DNA of 64,000 bases, taken from positions 25,013,436 through 25,077,435 of the forward strand of contig CM074195.1 in NCBI GenBank assembly GCA_037179385.1, read 5' to 3'. A program made the position numbers and the translations under genes. Shown piece after piece: positions 42,538 to 55,830 of this stretch (positions within the stretch are counted from its first letter, which is position 1; each line of letters starts with the position of its first letter). The notes under the pieces are model-generated. The model searched no databases, was not told the DNA's origin, and saw only the letters and a list, made by a program, of their open reading frames with translations. This stretch comes from Holothuria scabra. Lineage: Eukaryota > Echinodermata > Holothuroidea > Aspidochirotida > Holothuriidae.

Positions 42538-42595
42538 GGCCACTACTGATGACGTTCTGCCGTATAGAGCCAAGAACAGAAACCGGTCTAGTTGG
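42538..42595 (+). ncRNA. Hammerhead ribozyme, U3
   Basis: Core intact with T at 2.2, restoring the stem I pair; cleavage predicted after 42,588. Confidence 0.85.
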
Positions 42596-42775
42596 TTTAT
42601 AAAAAACCGCTAAAATGTCAATTTGAGAACGACTCATATTCCTCCAAAAGAGTGGAATTTAAAGCTTTTGCTTAAATCATGCATATATTGACATGATGGG
42701 TGCTATTCCCGAAAAATAAAGCATTTCACCGACTTGGTAACGTCAGATAGTGAACCGCCTACCCCCCACTTCACT

Positions 42776-44641
42776 TTATTATGCTTCTCTTTTCCTCGGA
42801 AAATGAGACGTAGGTTAGATGCACTGAGAATTCCGAATGGAATCTCTGACGTATACCGAAAGGAAATACTCGTACATCCTTTCGTCCCACAAAAGCGGGA
42901 CTTTAAACACTTGAAAATAGTCGGTAAGATTTGCAAACTAGAACGAATGTATATGTGATATCTGCACAACCAGTTGGCCTAAAGCCATTGTCCAATCAGC
43001 TATCAGAATCGGGGATTTTTCTTTCACGTCCGGAGAGGCGGATATAAGCTGTGAATAAACCGTGCTCTGGCATAGAACCAGAAAAAAATCTCATCCCGGA
43101 CACAACAGCTCTATCAACGAACTCCACAGACTCTGAAGAAGAGAAAATAACTTGTGGAATAAATCCCCCGACAAAATGAAATATTTCTTCTAAAAGAAGA
43201 TAAAAACAATTCTAAAAGTCTTGGACAATCTCGGGCAAATAAAAGCCCCTACGATCGCTACTAGGGAATGACAGACCATGGCAAAAAAGCCTCAAAAACT
43301 TTGTCTCTGTCATCCCAACCTTTGGCAAAATAAAAAGCTCAAAAACATTAATTGATCGTTTAAAGCTACAAAAAGCAGCAGTGACTTCACATACATTTTA
43401 AGGGAATATCCGGCTACACGTAGCCTTTCAAAGCCCTAGCTCTTCGGAACGAAGCAAAAGCACCCCATAAATACGTTTTAACCTTTCCGACAAACCTCTG
43501 TCACAAGTTGCATTGGGAAAAAGGTTGAAAAGTTCATAAAAACGCCACAGAAGCCTGAACGTAGCAATCTACTCATCTGTCAATGAAAGACCTGATATGC
43601 GAATTGAGACTGCTACACTTGTCAAAACAAAGACTAAAAAGCAAGAGCTTTCTCTGTGTTCCTTTTAGGAGCGGCACCTGAACTTTCGAGTAAAGTGGTT
43701 AATAATGAATAAAATTCATTTTTCTCTGTAATAAACAAAGCCGGGATCTCTGAAATTGAGGTAACCTACCCAGATTATAAAATCTACTAAAAGGCAAAAG
43801 TTTCGATCAAGCGGCCTCCGTGACACTAAAGTCAATACCGTGTGCTCACTGAAACTTTTCATTATACCTCGATCAATACTCCGAGTCTGCATACCCACAT
43901 GCCATATTCAAAGGCTTCATGAAAAGGGATTTGCGTAAATACGCTAAACTATATGCAGCACCGAAATTGATTTCCTGGAAAAAGGGAACTCCCTTACAGA
44001 GAAACTTTTCACCAGAAAATATACCGGTCTGAAGAGATCGCCTCTGCAGCCACTAACGGCATTGCCTCTTAACAAAGGGCACACCTCTTCATTTTGAAAA
44101 AAAAAAAAATTAAAACACTACCACGACTCGTCTTCAAAACAACCTTCATCCAAATATGGCACCTAAAAGCGAGCTTAAATAAGCACTGAGTTCTAACCGC
44201 ATGGTGACCAGCAACTACACCGTCTGTCTCCCGATTATCCAACTGTCAATGAAATGGCACCAAATCTGAAAGATTTGCTATCTTTATAAAGGGTCTCCCA
44301 GACCCGGAGTCGGGAGAAACAGAGGAAAGGTACAACGATATTTTGTTATATGCGCTCTTAGCTGCATTACTAACTCTCATGACAAATCCCGCCATTGTGA
44401 AAAGGCCACTACTGATGACGTTCTGCCGTATAGAGCCAAGAACAGAAACCGGTCTAGTTGGTTTATAAAAAACCGCTAAAATGTCAATTTGAGAACGACT
44501 CATATTCCTCCAAAAGAGTGGAATTTAAAGCTTTTGCTTAAATCATGCATATATTGACATGATGGGTGCTATTCCCGAAAAATAAAGCATTTCACCGACT
44601 TGGTAACGTCAGATAGTGAACCGCCTACCACCCACTTCACT
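42776..44641 (+). mobile_element. 1.86-kb non-autonomous unit U4
   Basis: 1,866-bp unit with the caattct variant in the ORF1 remnant. The C-tract at its 3' end is broken (ccaccca). Confidence 0.92.
44404..44461 (+). ncRNA. Hammerhead ribozyme, U4
   Basis: Core intact; cleavage predicted after 44,454. Confidence 0.85.
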
Positions 44642-46512
44642 TTATTATGCTTCTCTTTTCCTCGGAAAATGAGACGTAGGTTAGATGCACTGAGAATTCC
44701 GAATGGAATCTCTGACGTATACCGAAAGGAAATACTCGTACATCCTTTCGTCCCACAAAAGCGGGACTTTAAACACTTGAAAATAGTCGGTAAGATTTGC
44801 AAACTAGAACGAATGTATATGTGATATCTGCACAACCAGTTGGCCTAAAGCCATTGTCCAATCAGCTATCAGAATCAGGGATTTTTCTTTCACGTCCGGA
44901 GAGGCGGATATAAGCTGTGAATAAACCGTGCTCTGGCATAGAACCAGAAAAAATCTCATCCCGGACACAACAGCTCTATCAACGAACTCCACAGACTCTG
45001 AAGAAGAGAAAATAACTTGTGGAATAAATCCCCCGACAAAATGAAATATTTCTTCTAAAAGAAGATAAAAACAGCTCTAAAAGTCTTGGACAATCTCGGG
45101 CAAATAAAAGCCCCTACGATCGCTACTAGGGAATGACAGACCATGGCAAAAAAGCCTCAAAAACTTTGTCTCTGTCATCCCAACCTTTGGCAAAATAAAA
45201 AGCTCAAAAAACATTAATTGATCGTTTAAAGCTACAAAAAGCAGCAGTGACTTCACATACATTTTAAGGGAATATCCGGCTACACGTAGCCTTTCAAAGC
45301 CCTAGCTCTTCGGAACGAAGCAAAAGCACCCCATAAATACGTTTTAACCTTTCCGACAAACCTCTGTCACAAGTTGCATTGGGAAAAAGGTTGAAAAGTT
45401 CATAAAAACGCCACAGAAGCCTGAACGTAGCAATCTACTCATCTGTCAATGAAAGACCTGATATGCGAATTGAGACTGCTACACTTGTCAAAACAAAGAC
45501 TAAAAAGCAAGAGCTTTCTCTGTGTTCCTTTTAGGAGCGGCACCTGAACTTTCGAGTAAAGTGGTTAATAATGAATAAAATTCATTTTTCTCTGTAATAA
45601 ACAAAGCCGGGATCTCTGAAATTGAGGTAACCTACCCAGATTATAAAATCTACTAAAAGGCAAAAGTTTCGATCAAGCGGCCTCCGTGACACTAAAGTCA
45701 ATACCGTGTGCTCACTGAAACTTTTCATTATACCTCGATCAATACTCCGAGTCTGCATACCCACATGCCATATTCAAAGGCTTCATGAAAAGGGATTTGC
45801 GTAAATACGCTAAACTATATGCAGCACCGAAATTGATTTCCTGGAAAAAGGGAACTCCCTTACAGAGAAACTTTTCACCAGAAAATATACCGGTCTGAAG
45901 AGATCGCCTCTGCAGCCACTAACGGCATTGCCTCTTAACAAAGGGCGCACCTCTTCATTTTGAAAAAAAAAAAAAAAAAATTAAAACACTACCACGACTC
46001 GTCTTCAAAACAACCTTCATCCAAATATGGCACCTAAAAGCGAGCTTAAATAAGCACTGAGTTCTAACCGCATGGTGACCAGCAACTACACCGTCTGTCT
46101 CCCGATTATCCAACTGTCAATGAAATGGCACCAAATCTGAAAGATTTGCTATCTTTATAAAGGGTCTCCCAGACCCGAAGTTGGGAGAAACAGAGGAAAG
46201 GTACAACGATATTTTGTTATATGCGCTCTTAGCTGCATTACTAACTCTCATGACAAATCCCGCCATTGTGAAAAGGCCACTACTGATGACGTTCTACCGT
46301 ATAGAGCCAAGAACAGAAACCGGTCTAGTTGGTTTATAAAAAACCGCTAAAATGTCAATTTGAGAACGACTCATATTCCTCCAAAAGAGTGGAATTTAAA
46401 GCTTTTGCTTAAATCATGCATATATTGACATGATGGGTGCTATTCCCGAAAAATAAAGCATTTCACCGACTTGGTAACGTCAGATAGTGAACCGCCTACC
46501 CCCCACTTCACT
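44642..46512 (+). mobile_element. 1.86-kb non-autonomous unit U5
   Basis: 1,871-bp unit, the longest because of an 18-A run at 45,963-45,980 where other units have 7-13 As. Confidence 0.92.
46275..46332 (+). ncRNA. Hammerhead ribozyme, U5
   Basis: Core intact; one private change in the stem II loop (gttctaccg). Cleavage predicted after 46,325. Confidence 0.85.
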
Positions 46513-48373
46513 TTATTATGCTTCTCTTTTCCTCGGAAAATGAGACGTAGGTTAGATGCACTGAGAATTCCGAATGGAATCTCTGACGTAAACCGAAAGG
46601 AAATACTCGTACATCCTTTCGTCCCACAAAAGCGGGACTTTAAACACTTGAAAATAGTCGGTAAGATTTGCAAACTAGAACGAATGTATATGTGATATCT
46701 GCACAACCAGTTGGCCTAAAGCCATTGTCCAATCAGCTATCAGAATCGGGGATTTTTCTTTCACGTCCGGAGAGGCGGATATAAGCTGTGAATAAACCGT
46801 GCTCTGGCATAGAACCAGAAAAAAATCTCATCCCGGACACAACAGCTCTATCAACGAACTCCACAGACTCTGAAGAAGAGAAAATAACTTGTGGAATAAA
46901 TCCCCCGACAAAATGAAATATTTCTTCTAAAAGAAGATAAAAACAGCTCTAAAAGTCTTGGACAATCTCGGGCAAATAAAAGCCCCTACGATCGCTACTA
47001 GGGAATGACAGACCATGGCAAAAAAGCCTCAAAAACTTTGTCTCTGTCATCCCAACCTTTGGCAAAATAAAAAGCTCAAAAAACATTAATTGATCGTTTA
47101 AAGCTACAAAAAGCAGCAGTGACTTCACATACATTTTAAGGGAATATCCGGCTACACGTAGCCTTTCAAAGCCCTAGCTCTTCGGAACGAAGCAAAAGCA
47201 CCCCATAAATACGTTTTAACCTTTCCGACAAACCTCTGTCACAAGTTGCATTGGGAAAAAGGTTGAAAAGTTCATAAAAACGCCACAGAAGCCTGAACGT
47301 AGCAATCTACTCATCTGTCAATGAAAGACCTGATATGCGAATTGAGACTGCTACACTTGTCAAAACAAAGACTAAAAAGCAAGAGCTTTCTCTGTGTTCC
47401 TTTTAGGAGCGGCACCTGAACTTTCGAGTAAAGTGGTTAATAATGAATAAAATTCATTTTTCTCTGTAATAATCAAAGCCGGGATCTCTGAAATTGAGGT
47501 AACCTACCCAGATTATAAAATCTACTAAAAGGCAAAAGTTTCGATCAAGCGGCCTCCGTGACACTAAAGTCAATACCGTGTGCTCACTGAAACTTTTCAT
47601 TATACCTCGATCAATACTCCGAGTCTGCATACCCACATGCCATATTCAAAGGCTTCATGAAAAGGGATTTGCGTAAATACGCTAAACTATATGCAGCACC
47701 GAAATTGATTTCCTGGAAAAAGGGAACTCCCTTACAGAGAAACTTTTCACCAGAAAATATACCGGTCTGAAGAGATCGCCTCTGCAGCCACTAACGGCAT
47801 TGCCTCTTAACAAAGGGCGCACCTCTTCATTTTGAAAAAAAATTAAAAGACTACCACGACTCGTCTTCAAAACAACCTTCATCCAAATATGGCACCTAAA
47901 AGCGAGCTTAAATAAGCACTGAGTTCTAACCGCATGGTGACCAGCAACTACACCGTCTGTCTCCCGATTATCCAACTGTCAATGAAATGGCACCAAATCT
48001 GAAAGATTTGCTATCTTTATAAAGGGTCCCCCAGACCCGGAGTCGGGAGAAACAGAGGAAAGGTACAACGATATTTTGTTATATGCGCTCTTAGCTGCAT
48101 TACTAACTCTCATGACAAATCCCGCCATTGTGAAAAGGCCACTACTGATGACGTTCTGCCGTATAGAGCCAAGAACAGAAACCGGTCTAGTTGGTTTATA
48201 AAAAACCGCTAAAATGTCAATTTGAGAACGACTCATATTCCTCCAAAAGAGTGGAATTTAAAGCTTTTGCTTAAATCATGCATATATTGACATGATGGGT
48301 GCTATTCCCGAAAAATAAAGCATTTCACCGACTTGGTAACGTCAGATAGTGAACCGCCTACCCCCACTTCACT
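46513..48373 (+). mobile_element. 1.86-kb non-autonomous unit U6
   Basis: 1,861-bp unit. The leader frame has a private change (gacgtaaaccg). It shares aaaagactaccacg with U8. Confidence 0.92.
48137..48194 (+). ncRNA. Hammerhead ribozyme, U6
   Basis: Core intact; cleavage predicted after 48,187. Confidence 0.85.
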
Positions 48374-50239
48374 TTATTATGCTTCTCTTTTCCTCGGAAA
48401 ATGAGACGTAGGTTAAATGCACTGAGAATTCCGAATGGAATCTCTGACGTATACCGAAAGGAAATACTCGTACATCCTTTCGTCCCACAAAAGCGGGACT
48501 TTAAACACTTGAAAATAGTCGGTAAGATTTGCAAACTAGAACGAATGTATATGTGATATCTGCACAACCAGTTGGCCTAAAGCCATTGTCCAGTCAGCTA
48601 TCAGAATCAGGGATTTTTCTTTCACGTTCGGAGAGGCGGATATAAGCTGTGAATAAACCGTGCTCTGGCATAGAACCAGAAAAAAATCTCATCCCGGACA
48701 CAACAGCTCTATCAACGAACTCCACAGACTCTGAAGAAGAGAAAATAACTTGTGGAATAAATCCCCGACAAAATGAAATATTTCTTCTAAAAGAAGATAA
48801 AAACAGCTCTAAAAGTCTTGGACAATCTCGGGCAAATAAAAGCCCCTACGATCGCTACTAGGGAATGACAGACCATGGCAAAAAGCCTCAAAAACTTTGT
48901 CTCTGTCATCCCAACCTTTGGCATAACAAAAAGCTTAAAAACATTTTAATTGATCGTTTAAAGCTACAAAAAGCGGCAGTGACTTCACATACATTTTAAG
49001 GGAATATCCGGCTAAACGTAGCCTTTCAAAGCCCTAGCTCTTCGAAACGAAGCAAAAGCACCCCATAAATACGTTTTAACCTTTCCGACAAACCTCTGTC
49101 ACAAGTTGCATTGGGAAAAAGGTTGAAAAGTTCATAAAAACGCCACAGAAGCCTGAACGTAGCAATCTACTCATCTGTCAATGAAAGACCTGATATGCGA
49201 ATTGAGACTGCTACACTTGTCAAAACAAAGACTAAAAAGCAAGAGCTTTCTCTGTGTTCCTTTTAGGAGCGGCACCTGAACTTTCGAGTAAAGTGGTTAA
49301 TAATGAATAAAATTCATTTTTCTCTGTAATAAACAAAGCCGGGATCTCTGAAATTGAGGTAACCTACCCAGATTATAAAATCTACTAAAAGGCAAAAGTT
49401 TCGATCAAGCGGCCTCCGTGACACTTAAGTCAATACCGTGTGCTCACTGAAACTTTTCATTATACCTCGATCAATACTCCGAGTCTGCATACCCACATGC
49501 CATATTCAAAGGCTTCATGAAAAGGGATTTGCTTACATACGCTAAACTATATGCAGCACCGAAATTGATTTCCTGGAAAAAGGGAACTCCCTTACAGAGA
49601 AACTTTTCACCAGAAAATATACCGGTCTGAAGAGATCGCCTCTGCAGCCACTAACGGCATTGCCTCTTAACAAAGGGCGCACCTCTTCATTTTGAAAAAA
49701 AAAAAAATTAAAACACTACCACGACTCGTCTTCAAAACAACCTTCATCCAAATATGGCACCTAAAAGCGAGCTTAAATAAGCACTGAGTTCTAACCGCAT
49801 GGTGACCAGCAACTACACCGTCTGTCTCCCGATTATCCAACTGTCAATGAAATGGCACCAAATCTGAAAGATTTGCTATCTTTATAAAGGGTCTCCCAGA
49901 CCCGGAGTCGGGAGAAACAGAGGAAAGGTACAACGATATTTTGTTATATGCGCTCTTAGCTGCATTACTAACTCTCATGACAAATCCCGCCATTGTGAAA
50001 AGGCCACTACTGATGACGTTCTGCCGTATAGAGCCAAGAACAGAAACCGGTCTAGTTGGTTTATAAAAAAACCGCTAAAATGTCAATTTGAGAACGACTC
50101 ATATTCCTCCAAAAGAGTGGATTTAAAGCTTTTGCTTAAATCATGCATATATTGACATGATGGGTGCTATTCCCGAAAAATAAAGCATTTCACCGACTTG
50201 GTAACGTCAGATAGTGAACCGCCTACCCCCCACTTCACT
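48374..50239 (+). mobile_element. 1.86-kb non-autonomous unit U7
   Basis: 1,866-bp unit of the 'cgttcgg / acttaag' subtype. Because it has one C fewer (aatccccgac), the ORF1 remnant reads on in frame for about 70 codons (TDSEEEKITCG, then FLLKEDKN). Several private changes fall near 48,923-49,045 (gcataacaaaaagctt, ctaaacgtagcc, ttcgaaacg). Confidence 0.92.
50002..50059 (+). ncRNA. Hammerhead ribozyme, U7
   Basis: Core intact; cleavage predicted after 50,052. Confidence 0.85.
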
Positions 50240-52098
50240 TTATTATGCTTCTCTTTTCCTCGGAAAATGAGACGTAGGTTAAATGCACTGAGAATTCCGA
50301 ATGGAATCTCTGACGTATACCGAAAGGAAACACTCGTACATCCTTTCGTCCCACAAAAGCGGGACTTTAAACACTTGAAAATAGTCGGTAAGATTTGCAA
50401 ACTAGAACGAATGTATATGTGATATCTGCACAACCAGTTGGCCTAAAGCCATTGTCCAGTCAGCTATCAGAATCAGGGATTTTTCTTTCACGTTCGGAGA
50501 GGCGGATATAAGCTGTGAATAAACCGTGCTCTGGCATAGAACCAGAAAAAATCTCATCCCGGACACAACAGCTCTATCAACGAACTCCACAGACTCTGAA
50601 GAAGAGAAAATAACTTGTGGAATAAATCCCCCGACAAAATGAAATATTTCTTCTAAAAGAAGATAAAAACAGCTCTAAAAGTCTTGGACAATCTCGGGCA
50701 AATAAAAGCCCCTACGATCGCTACTAGGGAATGACAGACCATGGCAAAAAGCCTCAAAAACTTTGTCTCTGTCATCCCAACCTTTGGCAAAATAAAAGCT
50801 CAAAAAACATTAATTGATCGTTTAAAGCTACAAAAAGCAGCAGTGACTTCACATACATTTTAAGGGAATATCCGGCTACACGTAGCCTTTCAAAGCCCTA
50901 GCTCTTCGGAACGAAGCAAAAGCACCCCATAAATACGTTTTAACCTTTCCGACAAACCTCTGTCACAAGTTGCATTGGGAAAAAGGTTGAAAAGTTCATA
51001 AAAACGCCACAGAAGCCTGAACGTAGCAATCTACTCATCTGTCAATGAAAGACCTGATATGCGAATTGAGACTGCTACACTTGTCAAAACAAAGACTAAA
51101 AAGCAAGAGCTTTCTCTGTGTTCCTTTTAGGAGCGGCACCTGAACTTTCGAGTAAAGTGGTTAATAATGAATAAAATTCATTTTTCTCTGTAATAAACAA
51201 AGCCGGGATCTCTGAAATTGAGGTAACCTACCCAGATTATAAAATCTACTAAAAGGCAAAAGTTTCGATCAAGCGGCCTCCGTGACACTTAAGTCAATAC
51301 CGTGTGCTCACTGAAACTTTTCATTATACCTCGATCAATACTCCGAGTCTGCATACCCACATGCCATATTCAAAGGCTTCATGAAAAGGGATTTGCTTAC
51401 ATACGCTAAACTATATGCAGCACCGAAATTGATTTCCTGGAAAAAGGGAACTCCCTTACAGAGAAACTTTTCACCAGAAAATATACCGGTCTGAAGAGAT
51501 CGCCTCTGCAGCCACTAACGGCATTGCCTCTTAACAAAGGGCGCACCTCTTCATTTTGAAAAAAAATTAAAAGACTACCACGACTCGTCTTCAAAACAAC
51601 CTTCATCCAAATATGGCACCTAAAAGCGAGCTTAAATAAGCACTGAGTTCTAACCGCATGGTGACCAGCAACTACACCGTCTGTCTCCCGATTATCCAAC
51701 TGTCAATGAAATGGCACCAAATCTGAAAGATTTGCTATCTTTATAAAGGGTCTCCCAGACCCGGAGTTGGGAAGAAACAGAGGAAAGGTACAACGATATT
51801 TTGTTATATGCGCTCTTAGCTGCATTACTAACTCTCATGACAAATCCCGCCATTGTGAAAAGGCCACTACTGATGACGTTCTGCCGTATAGAGCCAAGAA
51901 CAGAAACCGGTCTAGTTGGTTTATAAAAAACCGCTAAAATGTCAATTTGAGAACGACTCATATTCCTCCAAAAGAGTGGAATTTAAAGCTTTTGCTTAAA
52001 TCATGCATATATTGACATGATGGGTGCTATTCCCGAAAAATAAAGCATTTCACCGACTTGGTAACGTCAGATAGTGAACCGCTTGCCCCCACTTCACT
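50240..52098 (+). mobile_element. 1.86-kb non-autonomous unit U8
   Basis: 1,859-bp unit of the 'cgttcgg / acttaag / gcttacat' subtype. Its 3' end has gcttgcccccact in place of gcctacccccc, as does U11. Confidence 0.92.
51862..51919 (+). ncRNA. Hammerhead ribozyme, U8
   Basis: Core intact; cleavage predicted after 51,912. Confidence 0.85.
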
Positions 52099-53964
52099 TT
52101 ATTATGCTTCTCTTTTCCTCGGAAAATGAGACGTAGGTTAGATGCACTGAGAATTCCGAATGGAATCTCTGACGTATACCGAAAGGAAATACTCGTACAT
52201 CCTTTCGTCCCACAAAAGCGGGACTTTAAACACTTGAAAATAGTCGGTAAGATTTGCAAACTAGAACGAATGTATATGTGATATCTGCACAACCAGTTGG
52301 CCTAAAGCCATTGTCCAGTCAGCTATCAGAATCAGGGATTTTTCTTTCACGTCCGGAGAGGCGGATATAAGCTGTGAATAAACCGTGCTCTGGCATAGAA
52401 CCAGAAAAAAATCTCATCCCGGACACAACAGCTCTATCAACGAACTCCACAGACTCTGAAGAAGAGAAAATAACTTGTGGAATAAATCCCCGACAAAATG
52501 AAATATTTCTTCTAAAAGAAGATAAAAACAATTCTAAAAGTCTTGGACAATCTCGGGCAAATAAAAGCCCCTACGATCGCTACTAGGGAATGACAGACCA
52601 TGGCAAAAAAGCCTCAAAAACTTTGTCTCTGTCATCCCAACCTTTGGCAAAATAAAAAGCTCAAAAAACATTAATTGATCGTTTAAAGCTACAAAAAGCA
52701 GCAGTGACTTCACATACATTTTAAGGGAATATCCGGCTACACGTAGCCTTTCAAAGCCCTAGCTCTTCGGAACGAAGCAAAAGCACCCCATAAATACGTT
52801 TTAACCTTTCCGACAAACCTCTGTCACAAGTTGCATTGGGAAAAAGGTTGAAAAGTTCATAAAAACGCCACAGAAGCCTGAACGTAGCAATCTACTCATC
52901 TGTCAATGAAAGACCTGATATGCGAATTGAGACTGCTACACTTGTCAAAACAAAGACTAAAAAGCAAGAGCTTTCTCTGTGTTCCTTTTAGGAGCGGCAC
53001 CTGAACTTTCGAGTAAAGTGGTTAATAATGAATAAAATTCATTTTTCTCTGTAATAAACAAAGCCGGGATCTCTGAAATTGAGGTAACCTACCCAGATTA
53101 TAAAATCTACTAAAAGGCAAAAGTTTCGATCAAGCGGCCTCCGTGACACTAAAGTCAATACCGTGTGCTCACTGAAACTTTTCATTATACCTCGATCAAT
53201 ACTCCGAGTCTGCATACCCACATGCCATATTCAAAGGCTTCATGAAAAGGGATTTGCGTAAATACGCTAAACTATATGCAGCACCGAAATTGATTTCCTG
53301 GAAAAAGGGAACTCCCTTACAGAGAAACTTTTCACCAGAAAATATATCGGTCTGAAGAGATCGCCTCTGCAGCCACTAACGGCATTGCCTCTTAACAAAG
53401 GGCGCACCTCTTCATTTTGAAAAAAAAAAAATTAAAACACTACCACGACTCGTCTTCAAAACAACCTTCATCCAAATATGGCACCTAAAAGCGAGCTTAA
53501 ATAAGCACTGAGTTCTAACCGCATGGTGACCAGCAACTACACCGTCTGTCTCCCGATTATCCAACTGTCAATGAAATGGCACCAAATCTGAAAGATTTGC
53601 TATCTTTATAAAGGGTCTCCCAGACCCGGAGTCGGGAGAAACAGAGGAAAGGTACAACGATATTTTGTTATATGCGCTCTTAGCTGCATTACTAACTCTC
53701 ATGACAAATCCCGCCATTGTGAAAAGGCCACTACTGATGACGTTCTGCCGTATAGAGCCAAGAACAGAAACCGGTCTAGTTGGTTTATAAAAAAACCGCT
53801 AAAATGTCAATTTGAGAACGACTCATATTCCTCCAAAAGAGTGGAATTTAAAGCTTTTGCTTAAATCATGCATATATTGACATGATGGGTGCTATTCCCG
53901 AAAAATAAAGCATTTCACCGACTTGGTAACGTCAGATAGTGAACCGCCTACCCCCCACTTCACT
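52099..53964 (+). mobile_element. 1.86-kb non-autonomous unit U9
   Basis: 1,866-bp unit of the 'cgtccgg / caattct / actaaag' subtype. It carries atatatcggtc, shared with U11, and an in-frame ORF1 remnant like U7. Confidence 0.92.
53726..53783 (+). ncRNA. Hammerhead ribozyme, U9
   Basis: Core intact; cleavage predicted after 53,776. Confidence 0.85.
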
Positions 53965-55830
53965 TTATTATGCTTCTCTTTTCCTCGGAAAATGAGACGT
54001 AGGTTAAATGCACTGAGAATTCCGAATGGAATCTCTGACGTATACCGAAAGGAAATACTCGTACATCCTTTCGTCCCACAAAAGCGGGACTTTAAACACT
54101 TGAAAATAGTCGGTAAGATTTGCAAACTAGAACGAATGTATATGTGATATCTGCACAACCAGTTGGCCTAAAGCCATTGTCCAGTCAGCTATCAGAATCA
54201 GGGATTTTTCTTTCACGTTCGGAGAGGCGGATATAAGCTGTGAATAAACCGTGCTCTGGCATAGAACCAGAAAAAAATCTCATCCCGGACACAACAGCTC
54301 TATCAACGAACTCCACAGACTCTGAAGAAGAGAAAATAACTTGTGGAATAAATCCCCCGACAAAATGAAATATTTCTTCTAAAAGAAGATAAAAACAGCT
54401 CTAAAAGTCTTGGACAATCTCGGGCAAATAAAAGCCCCTACGATCGCTACTAGGGAATGACAGACCATGGCAAAAAGCCTCAAAAACTTTGTCTCTGTCA
54501 TCCCAACCTTTGGCAAAATAAAAAGCTCAAAAAACATTAATTGATCGTTTAAAGCTACAAAAAGCAGCAGTGACTTCACATACATTTTAAGGGAATATCC
54601 GGCTACACGTAGCCTTTCAAAGCCCTAGCTCTTCGGAACGAAGCAAAAGCACCCCATAAATACGTTTTAACCTTTCCGACAAACCTCTGTCACAAGTTGC
54701 ATTGGGAAAAAGGTTGAAAAGTTCATAAAAACGCCACAGAAGCCTGAACGTAGCAATCTACTCATCTGTCAATGAAAGACCTGATATGCGAATTGAGACT
54801 GCTACACTTGTCAAAACAAAGACTAAAAAGCAAGAGCTTTCTCTGTGTTCCTTTTAGGAGCGGCACCTGAACTTTCGAGTAAAGTGGTTAATAATGAATA
54901 AAATTCATTTTTCTCTGTAATAAACAAAGCCGGGATCTCTGAAATTGAGGTAACCTACCCAGATTATAAAATCTACTAAAAGGCAAAAGTTTCGATCAAG
55001 CGGCCTCCGTGACACTTAAGTCAATACCGTGTGCTCACTGAAACTTTTCATTATACCTCGATCAATACTCCGAGTCTGCATACCCACATGCCATATTCAA
55101 AGGCTTCATGAAAAGGGATTTGCTTACATACGCTAAACTATATGCAGCACCGAAATTGATTTCCTGGAAAAAGGGAACTCCCTTACAGAGAAACTTTTCA
55201 CCAGAAAATATACCGGTCTGAAGAGATCGCCTCTGCAGCCACTAACGGCATTGCCTCTTAACAAAGGGCGCACCTCTTCATTTTGAAAAAAAAAAAAATT
55301 AAAACACTACCACGACTCGTCTTCAAAACAACCTTCATCCAAATATGGCACCTAAAAGCGAGCTTAAATAAGCACTGAGTTCTAACCGCATGGTGACCAG
55401 CAACTACACCGTCTGTCTCCCGATTATCCAACTGTCAATGAAATGGCACCAAATCTGAAAGATTTGCTATCTTTATAAAGGGTCTCCCAGACCCGGAGTT
55501 GGGAGAAACAGAGGAAAGGTACAACGATATTTTGTTATATGCGCTCTTAGCTGCATTACTAACTCTCATGACAAATCCCGCCATTGTGAAAAGGCCACTA
55601 CTGATGACGTTCTGCCGTATAGAGCCAAGAACAGAAACCGGTCTAGTTGGTTTATAAAAAACCGCTAAAATGTCAATTTGAGAACGACTCATATTCCTCC
55701 AAAAGAGTGGAATTTAAAGCTTTTGCTTAAATCATGCATATATTGACATGATGGGTGCTATTCCCGAAAAATAAAGCATTTCACCGACTTGGTAACGTCA
55801 GATAGTGAACCGCCTACCCCCCACTTCACT
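53965..55830 (+). mobile_element. 1.86-kb non-autonomous unit U10
   Basis: 1,866-bp unit of the 'cgttcgg / cagctct / acttaag' subtype, alternating with U9 and U11. Confidence 0.92.
55593..55650 (+). ncRNA. Hammerhead ribozyme, U10
   Basis: Core intact; cleavage predicted after 55,643. Confidence 0.85.

Larger units (their letters stand above)
40917..42775 (+). mobile_element. 1.86-kb non-autonomous unit U3
   Basis: 1,859-bp unit. Private changes include cttgtagaat for cttgtggaat and a short A-run near 42,237. From this unit on the ribozyme flank reads ccactactg. Confidence 0.92.

Noticed and set aside
45963..45980. 18-A run as a poly(A) tail of a retroposed copy
   Set aside because: It lies inside the unit, in the former RT region, and varies from about 7 to 18 between units; it is a slippage-prone A-run, not a 3' end.
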